From the NCBI RefSeq assembly GCF_900113735.1, contig NZ_FOQM01000037.1:1-64000 (forward strand): DNA of 64,000 nucleotides. The letters run 5' to 3'. Source of the stretch: Bradyrhizobium sp. Gha. Lineage in GTDB: Bacteria > Pseudomonadota > Alphaproteobacteria > Rhizobiales > Xanthobacteraceae. The notes under the pieces are model-generated. The model was not told the DNA's origin. It ran no database searches and saw only the letters and a list, made by a program, of their open reading frames with translations. Both the position numbers and the translations under genes were made by a program. This document shows, piece by piece, positions 35,574 to 44,402 of this stretch (its first letter is position 1; each line of letters starts with the position of its first letter).

Positions 35574-36544
35574 CCAACGCACGTTCGATCGCAGCCATCG
35601 CTGTTACGGGTCTGGCCGTCGCAATTGCGGCCCCGATTGGTATCCACTTGTGGGACCACTACGAGGAGGCACCCTGGACGCGTGACGGCCGCGTCCGCGC
35701 CGACGTCGTAGCCGTGGCTTCGGAGGTCCCCGGCCTGGTCCAGGATGTTCTGATCAAGGACAATCAGGCGGTTCGCAAAGGTGACGTGCTCATCCGACTG
35801 GATCCACAAAGATTCCGCCTCGCCGTCGAGCAGGCAGAAGCCGTGGTCGCGAGCCGCGAAGCTGCCCTTGAAAGGGCGTCGAATGACCGTACCCGCTACG
35901 AAAAGCTCAGCGATGGCGTTGTCTCTCAACAGCAGCGCGAGACGGTTCGCGCGGCTGACCTCCAGGCCAGGGCAACTTACAATCAAGCTCTTGTGGATCT
36001 GGAAATAGCACATCTCAACCTGATCCGATCAGAAATCCGCGCACCGGTGAATGGTCTTGTAACGAACTTCGATCTCCGGCCGGGCACTTATCTGCCGCCC
36101 GGACGAGGCATACTGGCCCTGATCGAAACCGGTACGGTGCACGCGGAAGGCTACTTTGAAGAAACGAAGCTCGCACGCATCCATGTAGGCGATCCTGCCG
36201 ACGTCATTCTGATGGGAGGCCCGAGGATAAGGGGAGAGGTCGAGAGCATCGCCCACGGAATTGAAGATCGCGAACGGAGTTCCGGCGCGAGCATGCTGGC
36301 TAACATCAATCCCACCTTCTCATGGGTCCGACTTGCACAGCGAATTCCCGTACGAATCAAGCTCGATGTGGAACACACGGATGATCTGATCGCTGGGCGA
36401 ACCGTCACAATTCAGATCGATAGCAACAATAGCGCCATTCCAACGATTACGACAATGTTCGCGACACGTCTCTTGCGTTTTTTTCCGGGACGCATTGAAT
36501 CTGTAACAGCACCAGACAGTGATCAATCGTCCACGAAAAGGTGA
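35570..36544 (+). CDS. aaeA: HlyD/AaeA-type membrane fusion protein
   Basis: 324 residues: an N-terminal membrane anchor (SIAAIAVTGLAVAIAAPIG), a lipoyl-like half (APWTRDGRVRADVVAVASEVPG), a coiled-coil hairpin (about 95-150) and the second half with SEIRAPVNGLVTNFDLRPG. It links the inner-membrane pump to the periplasm. The ATG overlaps the aaeX stop. The frame is open to 35294, but the overlap fixes the start. It ends 35 bases before the convergent LysR gene. Confidence 0.9.
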   Translation: MTNARSIAAIAVTGLAVAIAAPIGIHLWDHYEEAPWTRDGRVRADVVAVASEVPGLVQDVLIKDNQAVRKGDVLIRLDPQRFRLAVEQAEAVVASREAALERASNDRTRYEKLSDGVVSQQQRETVRAADLQARATYNQALVDLEIAHLNLIRSEIRAPVNGLVTNFDLRPGTYLPPGRGILALIETGTVHAEGYFEETKLARIHVGDPADVILMGGPRIRGEVESIAHGIEDRERSSGASMLANINPTFSWVRLAQRIPVRIKLDVEHTDDLIAGRTVTIQIDSNNSAIPTITTMFATRLLRFFPGRIESVTAPDSDQSSTKR

Positions 36545-36579
36545 GGTGCCGGCCGGCTGCTCAACCCTGCTCGCCTATG

Positions 36580-37515
36580 TCATGTCGCCGTTGGGTCGCC
36601 AGCGGATTGCCGCCCCTCTTCTTCCAGCCAATCGCAAAACACGGCAGTTTGTGAACCGCTTTCGCTCTCTGCGGGCAGGTACGCGAAGTAGCTCCTTGCT
36701 GGAAGGCTGACGTCTGGAAACGGCGTGATCAAGCGGCCCGCGGCGACCTCATCGCTGATCAGAGCAGTCGGTCCCATTGCTACGCCCAAACCGTCGATCG
36801 CCGCCTGGATAGTCAGGAAGAAGTGATCGAATGTTAGCGTCGCCATCGCGGTAAGGCGAGGATGTCCGGCTTTCGTCAACCAATCTTGCCAAAGCCGCGG
36901 CATCGACGTGACATTCAGCAATGTGTGCTGCGTGAGATGGGAAATTTCCTCCAGGGGAAGTTTGGTGACCAGTGCCGGGCTGCAGATCGGCAGGCGCCGC
37001 TCCGAAAGAAACAGCCGCGACGTGAAGCCATGGAATGAATCCGGGCCGCCACGGATGACCACGTCAAACGTATCCGCAAGCGCATCGATCGGCTCGTTCG
37101 ACGTGGTGAGGCGGACTTCGATGTCCGGTCGCTCGTCACGGAAACGGCTTAGCCGCGGAAGCAGCCAGCGCATGCTAAAGGTCGCCAGCGCATTGACGCG
37201 CAGCACGGCGGCCGGCCCTTCCCCGTGGGTTGCACGATGCCGCTGGACGGCGAACGCAATGCGGTCGAGCGCCGGGCTGATCTCTTCGAATAGCGCCGCG
37301 CCGGCAGGCGTGAGAGTGACCTGCCGCGTTGATCGCCAGAATAGCGCCGGCGCCCCCAACCGGTCCTCAAGCAGGCGCACCTGCTGACTGATCGCGCCAT
37401 GCGTCACGCCCAATTCGCTGGCCGCCTCCTTGAAACTGCCAAGGCGGGCTGCCGCTTCGAAGGCGCGGACGGCATTGAGAGGCGGCAAGGTCCTGCGTCG
37501 CGCGGAAATCCCCAT
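36580..37515 (-). CDS. LysR family regulator, GcvA-like
   Basis: 311 residues. Its HTH starts LPPLNAVRAFEAAARLGSF and continues KEAASELGVTHGAISQQVRLLEDRLG, the GcvA/AmpR style of LysR protein. The effector domain includes MRWLLPRLSRFRDERPDIEVRL. It is divergent from the MFS-SDR pair with about 170 bases between starts, so it probably regulates them. The usual T-N11-A box was not searched exhaustively; none is obvious. Confidence 0.9.
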   Translation of the reverse strand: MGISARRRTLPPLNAVRAFEAAARLGSFKEAASELGVTHGAISQQVRLLEDRLGAPALFWRSTRQVTLTPAGAALFEEISPALDRIAFAVQRHRATHGEGPAAVLRVNALATFSMRWLLPRLSRFRDERPDIEVRLTTSNEPIDALADTFDVVIRGGPDSFHGFTSRLFLSERRLPICSPALVTKLPLEEISHLTQHTLLNVTSMPRLWQDWLTKAGHPRLTAMATLTFDHFFLTIQAAIDGLGVAMGPTALISDEVAAGRLITPFPDVSLPARSYFAYLPAESESGSQTAVFCDWLEEEGRQSAGDPTAT

Positions 37516-37687
37516 CTGATAGAAATCCTAACTCATCGATCCAATATTAGTGGTTTGTACAGGCCACCTTAATTGCCCAGGATGGATTCATCGCAATTCC
37601 CCAGCGCACCCGGGCAATATCTCGCAAGGCCAATGCATAGATTTTCTATCACTGGAGGAACTCCCCGTCAGTCCGGAAACCGGCGGA

Positions 37688-38902
37688 ATGAATGACGCAG
37701 CCACTCCCGCAGCGAGCCGTCCAGGCGAACCTGCTTCAGGCTTGTCGGCCTCGACGAAATCCCGCAGGCTGCTGGCGGCCTGCCTCACCCAGGCAGTTCA
37801 TGACGGCTATACTGACGGTCTCTATGCCTTGCTGCCGGTCTGGCAGGCGCAGTTCGGCCTGTCCTATGCGGCACTTGCCGTCGTGCGCGCGCTGTATTTC
37901 GGGACGATGGGGGTTATGCAGATTCCGGCCGATCGAGTTCTTCGCGGCCGTTCGGCGCGCGGGGCGCTCATCATATCCACGGCCGCCGCGGCGGCGGGTT
38001 TACTGATCATGGCACTGCCGTTCGGCTTTACGGGCCTTTGCGTCGGGGTTGTGGTGGCTGGAATCGGATCGAGCATCCAGCACCCCCGCGGCTCGATGCT
38101 TGTCACGGACAGCTATAGCCCGGAGTCGCGAGGGCCACTCGGCGTCTACAATTTCTCCGGCGATCTCGGAAAGGCCGTGTTGCCGGCCCTTATCGCAGTG
38201 CTCCTGCCGGCCGTCGCCTGGGAATGGGTGCTGGGCATGATAGCCGTACTGGGGCTGGTCCTGGTGGTCGCGCTGGCGTCACTCGCGCCGACCGCGTCCG
38301 GGACGTGGAGTGTGCCGCGGGAGGTGACGCCTGGTCGTGGCCGCCGCGGTTTCGTCATCCTCACGACAGTCGGCGGGCTCGATACGGCGACCCGCATGGG
38401 CTATTTGCTCTTTCTGCCCTTTCTCATTCACGGAGACGGCGGCCGCCTGCCCAGCGTTGGAATCGCACTCGCCCTTCTCTTCACCGGCGGTGCGTCGGGC
38501 AAGGCGATCTGTGGCTGGCTCGGGGAGCGACTGGGTGTTGTCGCGAGCGTCATTGTCACTGAAGCCGCGACAGCCTTGCTGATTCTAGCGACGCTGTTCA
38601 CGCCACTGACACCAACCCTCATCCTGCTGCCACTGCTCGGCATCGTGCTAAACGGCACCTCTTCAGTGCTCTATGGCTCCGTGCCGGAGCATTCCGACGG
38701 CGATACTGGGCAGGCATTTGCGATCTTCTATACGAGCGTCATCGGCGCTGGAGGTCTCGCACCGATCCTGTACGGCGCCATTGCCGATCACAGCAGTCGA
38801 ACGATCGGCGTGCTGACTTCAGCTGCGACCGCCGCCCTGATCGTCCCACTCGTGCTGCTGCTGCGACGCGATCTGTGCGGCCCAATCACGGGATCCGTTT
38901 GA
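37688..38902 (+). CDS. MFS transporter, Fsr-like
   Basis: About 404 residues, twelve membrane segments. AVHDGYTDGLYALLPVWQ in helix 1 and SIQHPRGSMLVTDSYSPESRG after helix 4 resemble the fosmidomycin-resistance (Fsr) branch of drug/metabolite exporters. The frame is open upstream to 37550, but ATG 37688 begins a plausible polar N-terminus; a GGAGG at 37654-37659 has no good start after it. It is followed 67 bases later by the SDR gene, and the pair is likely one operon. It is richer in GC than the flanking AaeBXA and Liv blocks. Confidence 0.85.
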   Translation: MNDAATPAASRPGEPASGLSASTKSRRLLAACLTQAVHDGYTDGLYALLPVWQAQFGLSYAALAVVRALYFGTMGVMQIPADRVLRGRSARGALIISTAAAAAGLLIMALPFGFTGLCVGVVVAGIGSSIQHPRGSMLVTDSYSPESRGPLGVYNFSGDLGKAVLPALIAVLLPAVAWEWVLGMIAVLGLVLVVALASLAPTASGTWSVPREVTPGRGRRGFVILTTVGGLDTATRMGYLLFLPFLIHGDGGRLPSVGIALALLFTGGASGKAICGWLGERLGVVASVIVTEAATALLILATLFTPLTPTLILLPLLGIVLNGTSSVLYGSVPEHSDGDTGQAFAIFYTSVIGAGGLAPILYGAIADHSSRTIGVLTSAATAALIVPLVLLLRRDLCGPITGSV

Positions 38903-38969
38903 TCACGGCCCGTCCTATTCCGGCAGTCGCGGGCCCTGGTTCATCTGTCACCAAAAGAAAGCACGTTAA

Positions 38970-39731
38970 ATGGATATCATCTCGGAGGTGCCGCTCATTC
39001 TTATAACCGGTGGAAGCCGTGGGGTCGGCGCGGCGACTGCGCGGCTTGCTGCCGCACAAGGCTACGATGTCGCGATCACCTTTGTTTCCAACGAAGCTGC
39101 TGCTCAGGCAGTAGCCGCTGATGTGCGAGCTGCGGGACGCCGGGCGCTGGCTGTGCGCGCGGATAGCGCGGATCCGGAACAGGTGGGACAGCTCTTCGCG
39201 GCAATTGACCGGGAGTTCCGCCGCCTCGATGTGCTTGTGAACAACGCAGCCGTCCTCGCGCAGCAGTCCCGTCTGGAGGAGCTCGGGTTCGAGCGCATGC
39301 AGCGGATCTTCGCCGTCAATGCAATCGGTCCCATTCTCTGCGCACAGCAGGCCGCCAAGAGGATGTCCTACCGTCACAACGGGCGGGGCGGCGCCGTGGT
39401 CAACGTCTCGTCGGCTTCAGCTCGTCTAGGCAGTCCGGGCGAATATGTCGACTACGCGGCATCAAAGGGCGCTCTTGAGACATTCACGATTGGCTTTGCC
39501 AAGGAGGTCGCGCGAGACGGAATCCGCGTCAATTGCATTCGCCCCGGACACATCTATACCGAGATGCACGCGAGCGGCGGAGAGCCGGGTCGCGTGGATC
39601 GCGTCAAGGACACGATTCCGATGGGACGGGGCGGCCAGCCTGAAGAGGTGGCACGCGCAATCCTGTGGCTGGCTGGCGCCGAGGCCTCGTTCGTTACTGG
39701 CACATTCCTGGATGTCACTGGCGGCAAGTGA
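38970..39731 (+). CDS. SDR family NAD(P)-dependent oxidoreductase
   Basis: 253 residues, classical short-chain dehydrogenase. Cofactor motif TGGSRGVGAATARL, NNAAVL, catalytic Ser in VNVSSASAR, YAASK with Tyr and Lys, and the C-terminal SFVTGTFLDVTGGK are all present. It resembles glucose 1-dehydrogenase/3-oxoacyl reductase-type enzymes. The substrate is unknown; cotranscription with an exporter suggests modification of the exported compound. A LysR relic starts about 20 bases after its stop. Confidence 0.92.
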   Translation: MDIISEVPLILITGGSRGVGAATARLAAAQGYDVAITFVSNEAAAQAVAADVRAAGRRALAVRADSADPEQVGQLFAAIDREFRRLDVLVNNAAVLAQQSRLEELGFERMQRIFAVNAIGPILCAQQAAKRMSYRHNGRGGAVVNVSSASARLGSPGEYVDYAASKGALETFTIGFAKEVARDGIRVNCIRPGHIYTEMHASGGEPGRVDRVKDTIPMGRGGQPEEVARAILWLAGAEASFVTGTFLDVTGGK

Positions 39732-39751
39732 GCAACAACACCTGCTCGCGG

Positions 39752-39944
39752 CTTGTCGCTTCTGTCCAGAAGGCGCTCCAACTGCCGCAGAAGCCGCTTC
39801 ACCGGCTCTCCCGTTCGATCGCACGCGGGGTGGCCTGCATGCCGTTGGCCGTCCGGACAGAATCTCGTCCTTGAAGATGTGGCGCAGCCTGAAGAGCGCA
39901 TTGCTCATTGCGGGTTGACTAAGGCCAATCCTGTCGGCAGACGG
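39752..39944 (-). pseudogene. LysR regulator relic (HTH region only)
   Basis: Minus-strand text ADRIGLSQPAMSNALFRLRH and IFKDEIL is the HTH of a NahR/NodD-type LysR regulator. After a frameshift near 39840 it continues in another frame as GEPVKRLLRQLERLLDR, the linker helix of the same family. The start and the whole effector domain are missing. It abuts the SDR gene, so DNA was probably lost or rearranged here. Confidence 0.8.
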
Positions 39945-41387
39945 GTTAGGTGAAGGTCTGTGATCAGAGCGACCAAAGGTTAAGCAACAGATCTGAGGTT
40001 CATGACATACCGTCATCGATATCACGAATGATGCAGCCTATGAAATCCACAATACAAATCCGGATCAATCGGCGTCAACGCCGCTCTCGGCGAAGTACAG
40101 GTAACCGGATCCAAGACAATGATCGGCGGCAGTCGAGCAGCGCGCCCCCAAACTCATAGATGTCAATTGATGAGGCGGACTACATCATTTCTCAGCCAGC
40201 GCTGTGCAGAAACATAAGTTCGTGGGCACAACGCTAATCGCGGGCGGCCTCTTTAGCAACTCCAGCTCTTCTGCACGCTGTGGTTCGACGCGGTACTCCG
40301 CCAGCAAAAAATGAGCTGGAGCGCTGAGCTCGTTCGAGTTAAGTCGGGACGAACAGCTCTCATGCGAGTGAGACCCACCTCACCGAAGCTACGCTAAAGC
40401 GCGCATTACCAGCCGATTGCCCTACTCCCACTCTATCATTTCGGACACCGTGTCGTAGTTGATTTGCAAGCATATTTCTTCAAGTCTGACGGACAAATGC
40501 CGACCGTATACCCACCGCAATTTCGTGGTCTTGAATTCACAGAAACATTTGCGCCGTCGCGCTTCGGCGATTGCGACACCTGTCGGAGTCAATCGACTGA
40601 TCAGCGCTGCCAGCGTGGTCAAGACTGCCGCTACGACGTTGGAGGTGGGCGTGTGTTCAAATACCGTCAAAGATCAGGAGTGCGCCGGTCCGTCGTTCGA
40701 TGGTTCGTACCTGCCGTCGCTGCCATAGCGTGACTGACATGCGGCCCGTTGATGTGGGGTACCTTCAAGTTTTCGGCTGAGGACCGCGTGCCCTGAATTG
40801 CAACGTAGCCATGAATATTCACTGAGTGCCAGAATTCTCGACGAAATAAGATCTTGGCTCTCGATAGGAGCGCCCATTTTTGGCGGAAGGGATGTCAGTC
40901 AACCGTTCACCTTTTTCGCTCAGCCTGCCCTCGAACCACGGTGCCTACTAATGTACATCCAACCGCTCTTTCATAAGTTGATACGTAGCTCATAGTGCAC
41001 CAGCCTGAACCAGCCTCGATCGTGCTATTCTTCACATGCATGGCGACAAGAGCAGCTTTGAATCCAACGAATGTTCGAACCATCTGCTGAAGCATAGCCG
41101 TTCTCACCTGGGCATCAACGTGCATTCGAGTCGCAGCGCACCTCGGCTATACTCACTGCTAAGCGAAGCACGTTCCATTTTCCGTTTATTTAGACGAGGA
41201 AAATGCCTGCTACTCTCCCGCCGACATGCCCTACATTGACGAGCGGCCGCAGATAAGCAAGGACTTGATCTCACCGGCATGATGCTCATGCCAGACCCAA
41301 GTGCTGGGGCTCACAACGACTTGCCCCATGGACCGGCCAGGGAGGCGGCCGAATCTCGATTGTTGCGCCCTATGTCGACTGCGTAGA
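39945..41387. other. Gene-poor region with repeat copy 2
   Basis: About 1.4 kb with no supported gene. It contains the direct repeat at 40336-40690. The remainder (39945-40335 and 40691-41387) holds only short frames without ribosome binding sites or families. The pyruvate dehydrogenase operon ends at its right border, and no clear terminator was seen there. Confidence 0.6.
40336..40690 (+). repeat. Diverged direct repeat, copy 2 (partner at 481-830)
   Basis: Same orientation as copy 1. Shared blocks include 40336-40346, 40485-40504 and 40587-40611 (25 identical bases), and TTCAAATACCGTCA near 40656-40669. It is about 30 bases longer than copy 1 in one place (near 40446-40484), where the minus-strand frame reads EEICLQINYDTVSEM before IEWE-stop. 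The minus-strand frame here is open for 82 codons (40422-40670), longer than in copy 1, so copy 2 may be closer to the ancestral state. Confidence 0.75.
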
Positions 41388-43103
41388 TCACTTCCTCGAG
41401 CGAGGCTTTGAGGCAGGCAACAAGTCGGTGCAGACGCCTTCGAACACTTCCGCCGCCATTCCTATGGTCTCCCCTAGCGTCGGATGAGGATGAATCGTCC
41501 TTCCGATGTCAACAGCATCGGCCCCCATCTCGATAGCTAGACAGATTTCGCCGATCATATCCCCGGCATGAGGCCCTACGATCACCCCGCCCACCACACG
41601 ATCGCGCTCTGCGTCGAAGATAAGCTTCGTCATTCCATACGCTGCATCAGATGCGATTGCCCGTCCCGATGCGGCCCACGGAAATTTTACCGATCGGACA
41701 GTCTGGTCTGCCGCCAAGGCGTCGCGCTCAGAGAGACCAACCCACGCGATTTCCGGATCGGTATAAGCAACGCTAGGTATGATCTTCGCATCAAAATTGG
41801 TCTTCATTCCGGCTGCAGCCTCGGCCGCGACATGTCCTTGATGCACGGCTTTGTGCGCTAACATCGGATCTCCGACAATATCGCCGATGGCAAATATGTT
41901 CGGGATTTGAGTCCGCATCTGTTTGTCGACCGGAATAAAGCCGCGCGCGTCGCATCGAAGCCCTATCGATTCCAATTGGAGTGAGTCGGTGTTGGGCGTT
42001 CGGCCGGCGGATTGAAGGACGAGATCGTAGGAATATTGCTCGACTGACTCACCTCTGATGTTTACAAGAATGTGGTCGGTTTCGATTGTAGCCTTCTCCA
42101 CCGACGCTCCAAGCCAAACGTGGCCAAATCGATGCGCATTCCGCTTTCGCCAAATCGAGACTGCTTCGGGATCGACACCGGTCAATAGTTCGGGCAATCG
42201 CTCCACGACGTCGACGCGAGCTCCAAGGGCACTGTAAACGGTAGCCATTTCGAGTCCGATGATGCCACCGCCGACAACAAGCATTCTCTTTGGAACAGAT
42301 CGCAATCCGAGAGCACCCGTAGAACTGACAACGCGTGCATCTAGTGGCAACATCGGTAGGCGAACGGCCGATGATCCTGTGGCAATTACGCACATTTTGA
42401 AGCGGACCGACCGCATCTTGCCTTCGTCCGTGCTCGCGATTAGATGATGCGCAGACGCAAACTTGGCAGATCCTTCGATGATTTCGACTTTGCGTGCCTT
42501 CGCCATTTGGCCCAGACCGTCCGTAAGACGTTTGACGGTACCGTCCTTGAAAGACCGCAGGGCGCCAAGATCTATTATAGCTTCTTCGAAGCGGACGCCG
42601 TGCGCGGCTATGCGTTGGGCCTCTTCCTTGACTGCAGCAATATGGAGAAGCGCCTTCGATGGGATACAACCAACGTTGAGACATACCCCACCGAGCACGC
42701 TATGGCGCTCCACGAGCGCCACTTTCAGTCCCAGATCAGCGGCGCGAAAAGCCGCCGAGTATCCACCCGGACCTGCTCCGATCACCACTAAATCGAACTC
42801 GACGCCAGGGACGATTTCGCTTTGCCGCTCAATTGGCGACGTTCCAAGCGATCGCGGAGTCGACGATCGCGATATCTTAGCGATAACCGTTCCTTTCGAA
42901 ACCTTATCGCCGACCGCCAATGCAACGCTTTCAATCCGCCCTGCCCAAGGTGACGGGACTTCCATTGTTGCTTTGTCCGATTCCAGCGATAGGAGCGCTT
43001 GCTCCTCAACAATATGATCACCCTCTTTTATCAGGACCTCGATAACCAGAACGTCCGCAAAATCGCCGATATCCGGGACGCGGATTTCAATTATTTCATC
43101 CAT
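41388..43103 (-). CDS. lpdA: Dihydrolipoyl dehydrogenase with N-terminal lipoyl domain (E3)
   Basis: 571 residues. Residues 1-80 form a lipoyl domain with the modified Lys in ESDKATMEVPSP; then comes the flavoprotein with VIGAGPGGYSAAFRAADLG, the redox disulfide GGVCLNVGCIPSKAL, the NAD motif VVGGGIIGLEMATVYSALG, and the C-terminal active-site HPHPTLGE. It reoxidises dihydrolipoyl groups of the complex with NAD+. It lies nine bases after the E2 gene. Lipoyl-E3 fusions are found in several bacterial PDH operons. Confidence 0.93.
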   Translation of the reverse strand: MDEIIEIRVPDIGDFADVLVIEVLIKEGDHIVEEQALLSLESDKATMEVPSPWAGRIESVALAVGDKVSKGTVIAKISRSSTPRSLGTSPIERQSEIVPGVEFDLVVIGAGPGGYSAAFRAADLGLKVALVERHSVLGGVCLNVGCIPSKALLHIAAVKEEAQRIAAHGVRFEEAIIDLGALRSFKDGTVKRLTDGLGQMAKARKVEIIEGSAKFASAHHLIASTDEGKMRSVRFKMCVIATGSSAVRLPMLPLDARVVSSTGALGLRSVPKRMLVVGGGIIGLEMATVYSALGARVDVVERLPELLTGVDPEAVSIWRKRNAHRFGHVWLGASVEKATIETDHILVNIRGESVEQYSYDLVLQSAGRTPNTDSLQLESIGLRCDARGFIPVDKQMRTQIPNIFAIGDIVGDPMLAHKAVHQGHVAAEAAAGMKTNFDAKIIPSVAYTDPEIAWVGLSERDALAADQTVRSVKFPWAASGRAIASDAAYGMTKLIFDAERDRVVGGVIVGPHAGDMIGEICLAIEMGADAVDIGRTIHPHPTLGETIGMAAEVFEGVCTDLLPASKPRSRK

Positions 43104-43112
43104 ACGCGAACC

Positions 43113-44384
43113 TCAAAGTGAGAGACGACGCAGATCGCTTAGCGTCCCTGCCACATGCCCCAAAAACCTAGCTGCCGCGACACCGTCGACGACTCGATGG
43201 TCCCAAGAAAGACTGATTGGCAACATGAGCCTCGGCTTGAAGGAAGCTCCGTCCCAGACCGCCTCCGGACTCGATCGGCCAGCACCTAAGATGGCTACCT
43301 CTGGCGCATTGATGATTGGCGTAAATCCCGTGCCGCCGACGCCGCCCGATGATGAGACCGAAAAGCATCCACCCTGCATGTCGGTCGCCGGCAACGTGCC
43401 AGCAACCGCTTTGTCGGCGAGGGAGCGCATTTCCAATGCGATCTCCGAGAGTCCCTTCTGGTCGCAATCCCTAATGACCGGGACCAACAATCCTTTAGGC
43501 GTATCAACCGCAAAACCAACGTGGACGTACTTCTTCAGGACCAGATCTTCACCGTCCAACGACGAATTGAAGCGCGGATACGCTTTGAGAGCGAGGGCGG
43601 ACGCCTTGATAAGAAGCGAAACTATAGTAAGCTTCGCGCCTTGGTTTTCTCCGCCATTTACTGCTTGCCTGAACTGTTCAGCATCAGTTACATCGGCTTT
43701 GTCGAAATTGGTGACGTGAGGAATTATCTGCCAGTTGCGAGACAGGTTTGCCCCGGCCAACCTCTGAATTCGCGTGAGGGCGACCCGCTCAACCGAGCCG
43801 TACTTTTCGAAGTCTGCGCGAGGCCACTCTAGGGCGGCACCTGACCTTGCCACGGCCCGACTCGGTCCTGCGTCCGAACTGAGGCCCCGCTTAACGTAAG
43901 CGGCAACATCTTCGCGCAAGATACGCCCCTTCGACCCGGTGGGCTCGATGTTTTCTAGATCCACCCCGAATTCCCGCGCAAGCGCTCTCACCGAAGGAGT
44001 TGCGTGCGCGTCGACATTCGAGACTCTGGCAGAAGCTTCCGCCGTAGGCTTTATAGCCTCCGCCAATTCCGCGACCGGCCCCTCCGGAGGGGAAGTCGAC
44101 GGAAGTTTTTCCGACGCTTCGACTAAACGACCATTGCCGGCGGTGGTTTCGTAGATGATTGCTAGTGCAGTACCGCGCGAAACGCGGCTTCCGACCTCGA
44201 CTTTCAGTTCCTTTACAATACCAGCGGACGGCGATGGTACCTCCATTGTCGCCTTATCCGACTCGATCGTCAGCAATGGCTCATCGATCGAGACCACGTC
44301 GCCAACCTTGACGTTGATCTCGACGACAGGAACATCCTTGTAATCGCCGATATCTGGCAGAAACACGTTGACTAACTTACCCAT
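43113..44384 (-). CDS. aceF: Dihydrolipoamide acetyltransferase (E2 of pyruvate dehydrogenase)
   Basis: 423 residues with a single N-terminal lipoyl domain (ESDKATMEVPSP), a Pro/Ala/Glu-rich linker, a peripheral subunit-binding domain (ATPSVRALAREFGVDLENIEPTGSKGRI, shown in parts VRALAREFGVDL and GSKGRI), and the catalytic domain ending LSWDHRVVDGVAAARF with the active His. It transfers the acetyl group to CoA and forms the core. It sits between E1 and E3, 18 and nine bases apart. Confidence 0.93.
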   Translation of the reverse strand: MGKLVNVFLPDIGDYKDVPVVEINVKVGDVVSIDEPLLTIESDKATMEVPSPSAGIVKELKVEVGSRVSRGTALAIIYETTAGNGRLVEASEKLPSTSPPEGPVAELAEAIKPTAEASARVSNVDAHATPSVRALAREFGVDLENIEPTGSKGRILREDVAAYVKRGLSSDAGPSRAVARSGAALEWPRADFEKYGSVERVALTRIQRLAGANLSRNWQIIPHVTNFDKADVTDAEQFRQAVNGGENQGAKLTIVSLLIKASALALKAYPRFNSSLDGEDLVLKKYVHVGFAVDTPKGLLVPVIRDCDQKGLSEIALEMRSLADKAVAGTLPATDMQGGCFSVSSSGGVGGTGFTPIINAPEVAILGAGRSSPEAVWDGASFKPRLMLPISLSWDHRVVDGVAAARFLGHVAGTLSDLRRLSL

Positions 44385-44402
44385 AGCAAGTTTCCCTTCG
44401 CC

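Noticed and set aside
40422..40670. The minus-strand frame ending IEWE-stop in the repeats as a fragment of guaA (GMP synthase), whose 3' end is a known island integration site
   Set aside because: Only the last few residues and an I-YD-S pattern resemble the GuaA C-terminus; the upstream residues do not match what I know of GuaA, and copy 1 lacks part of it. Too weak to call.
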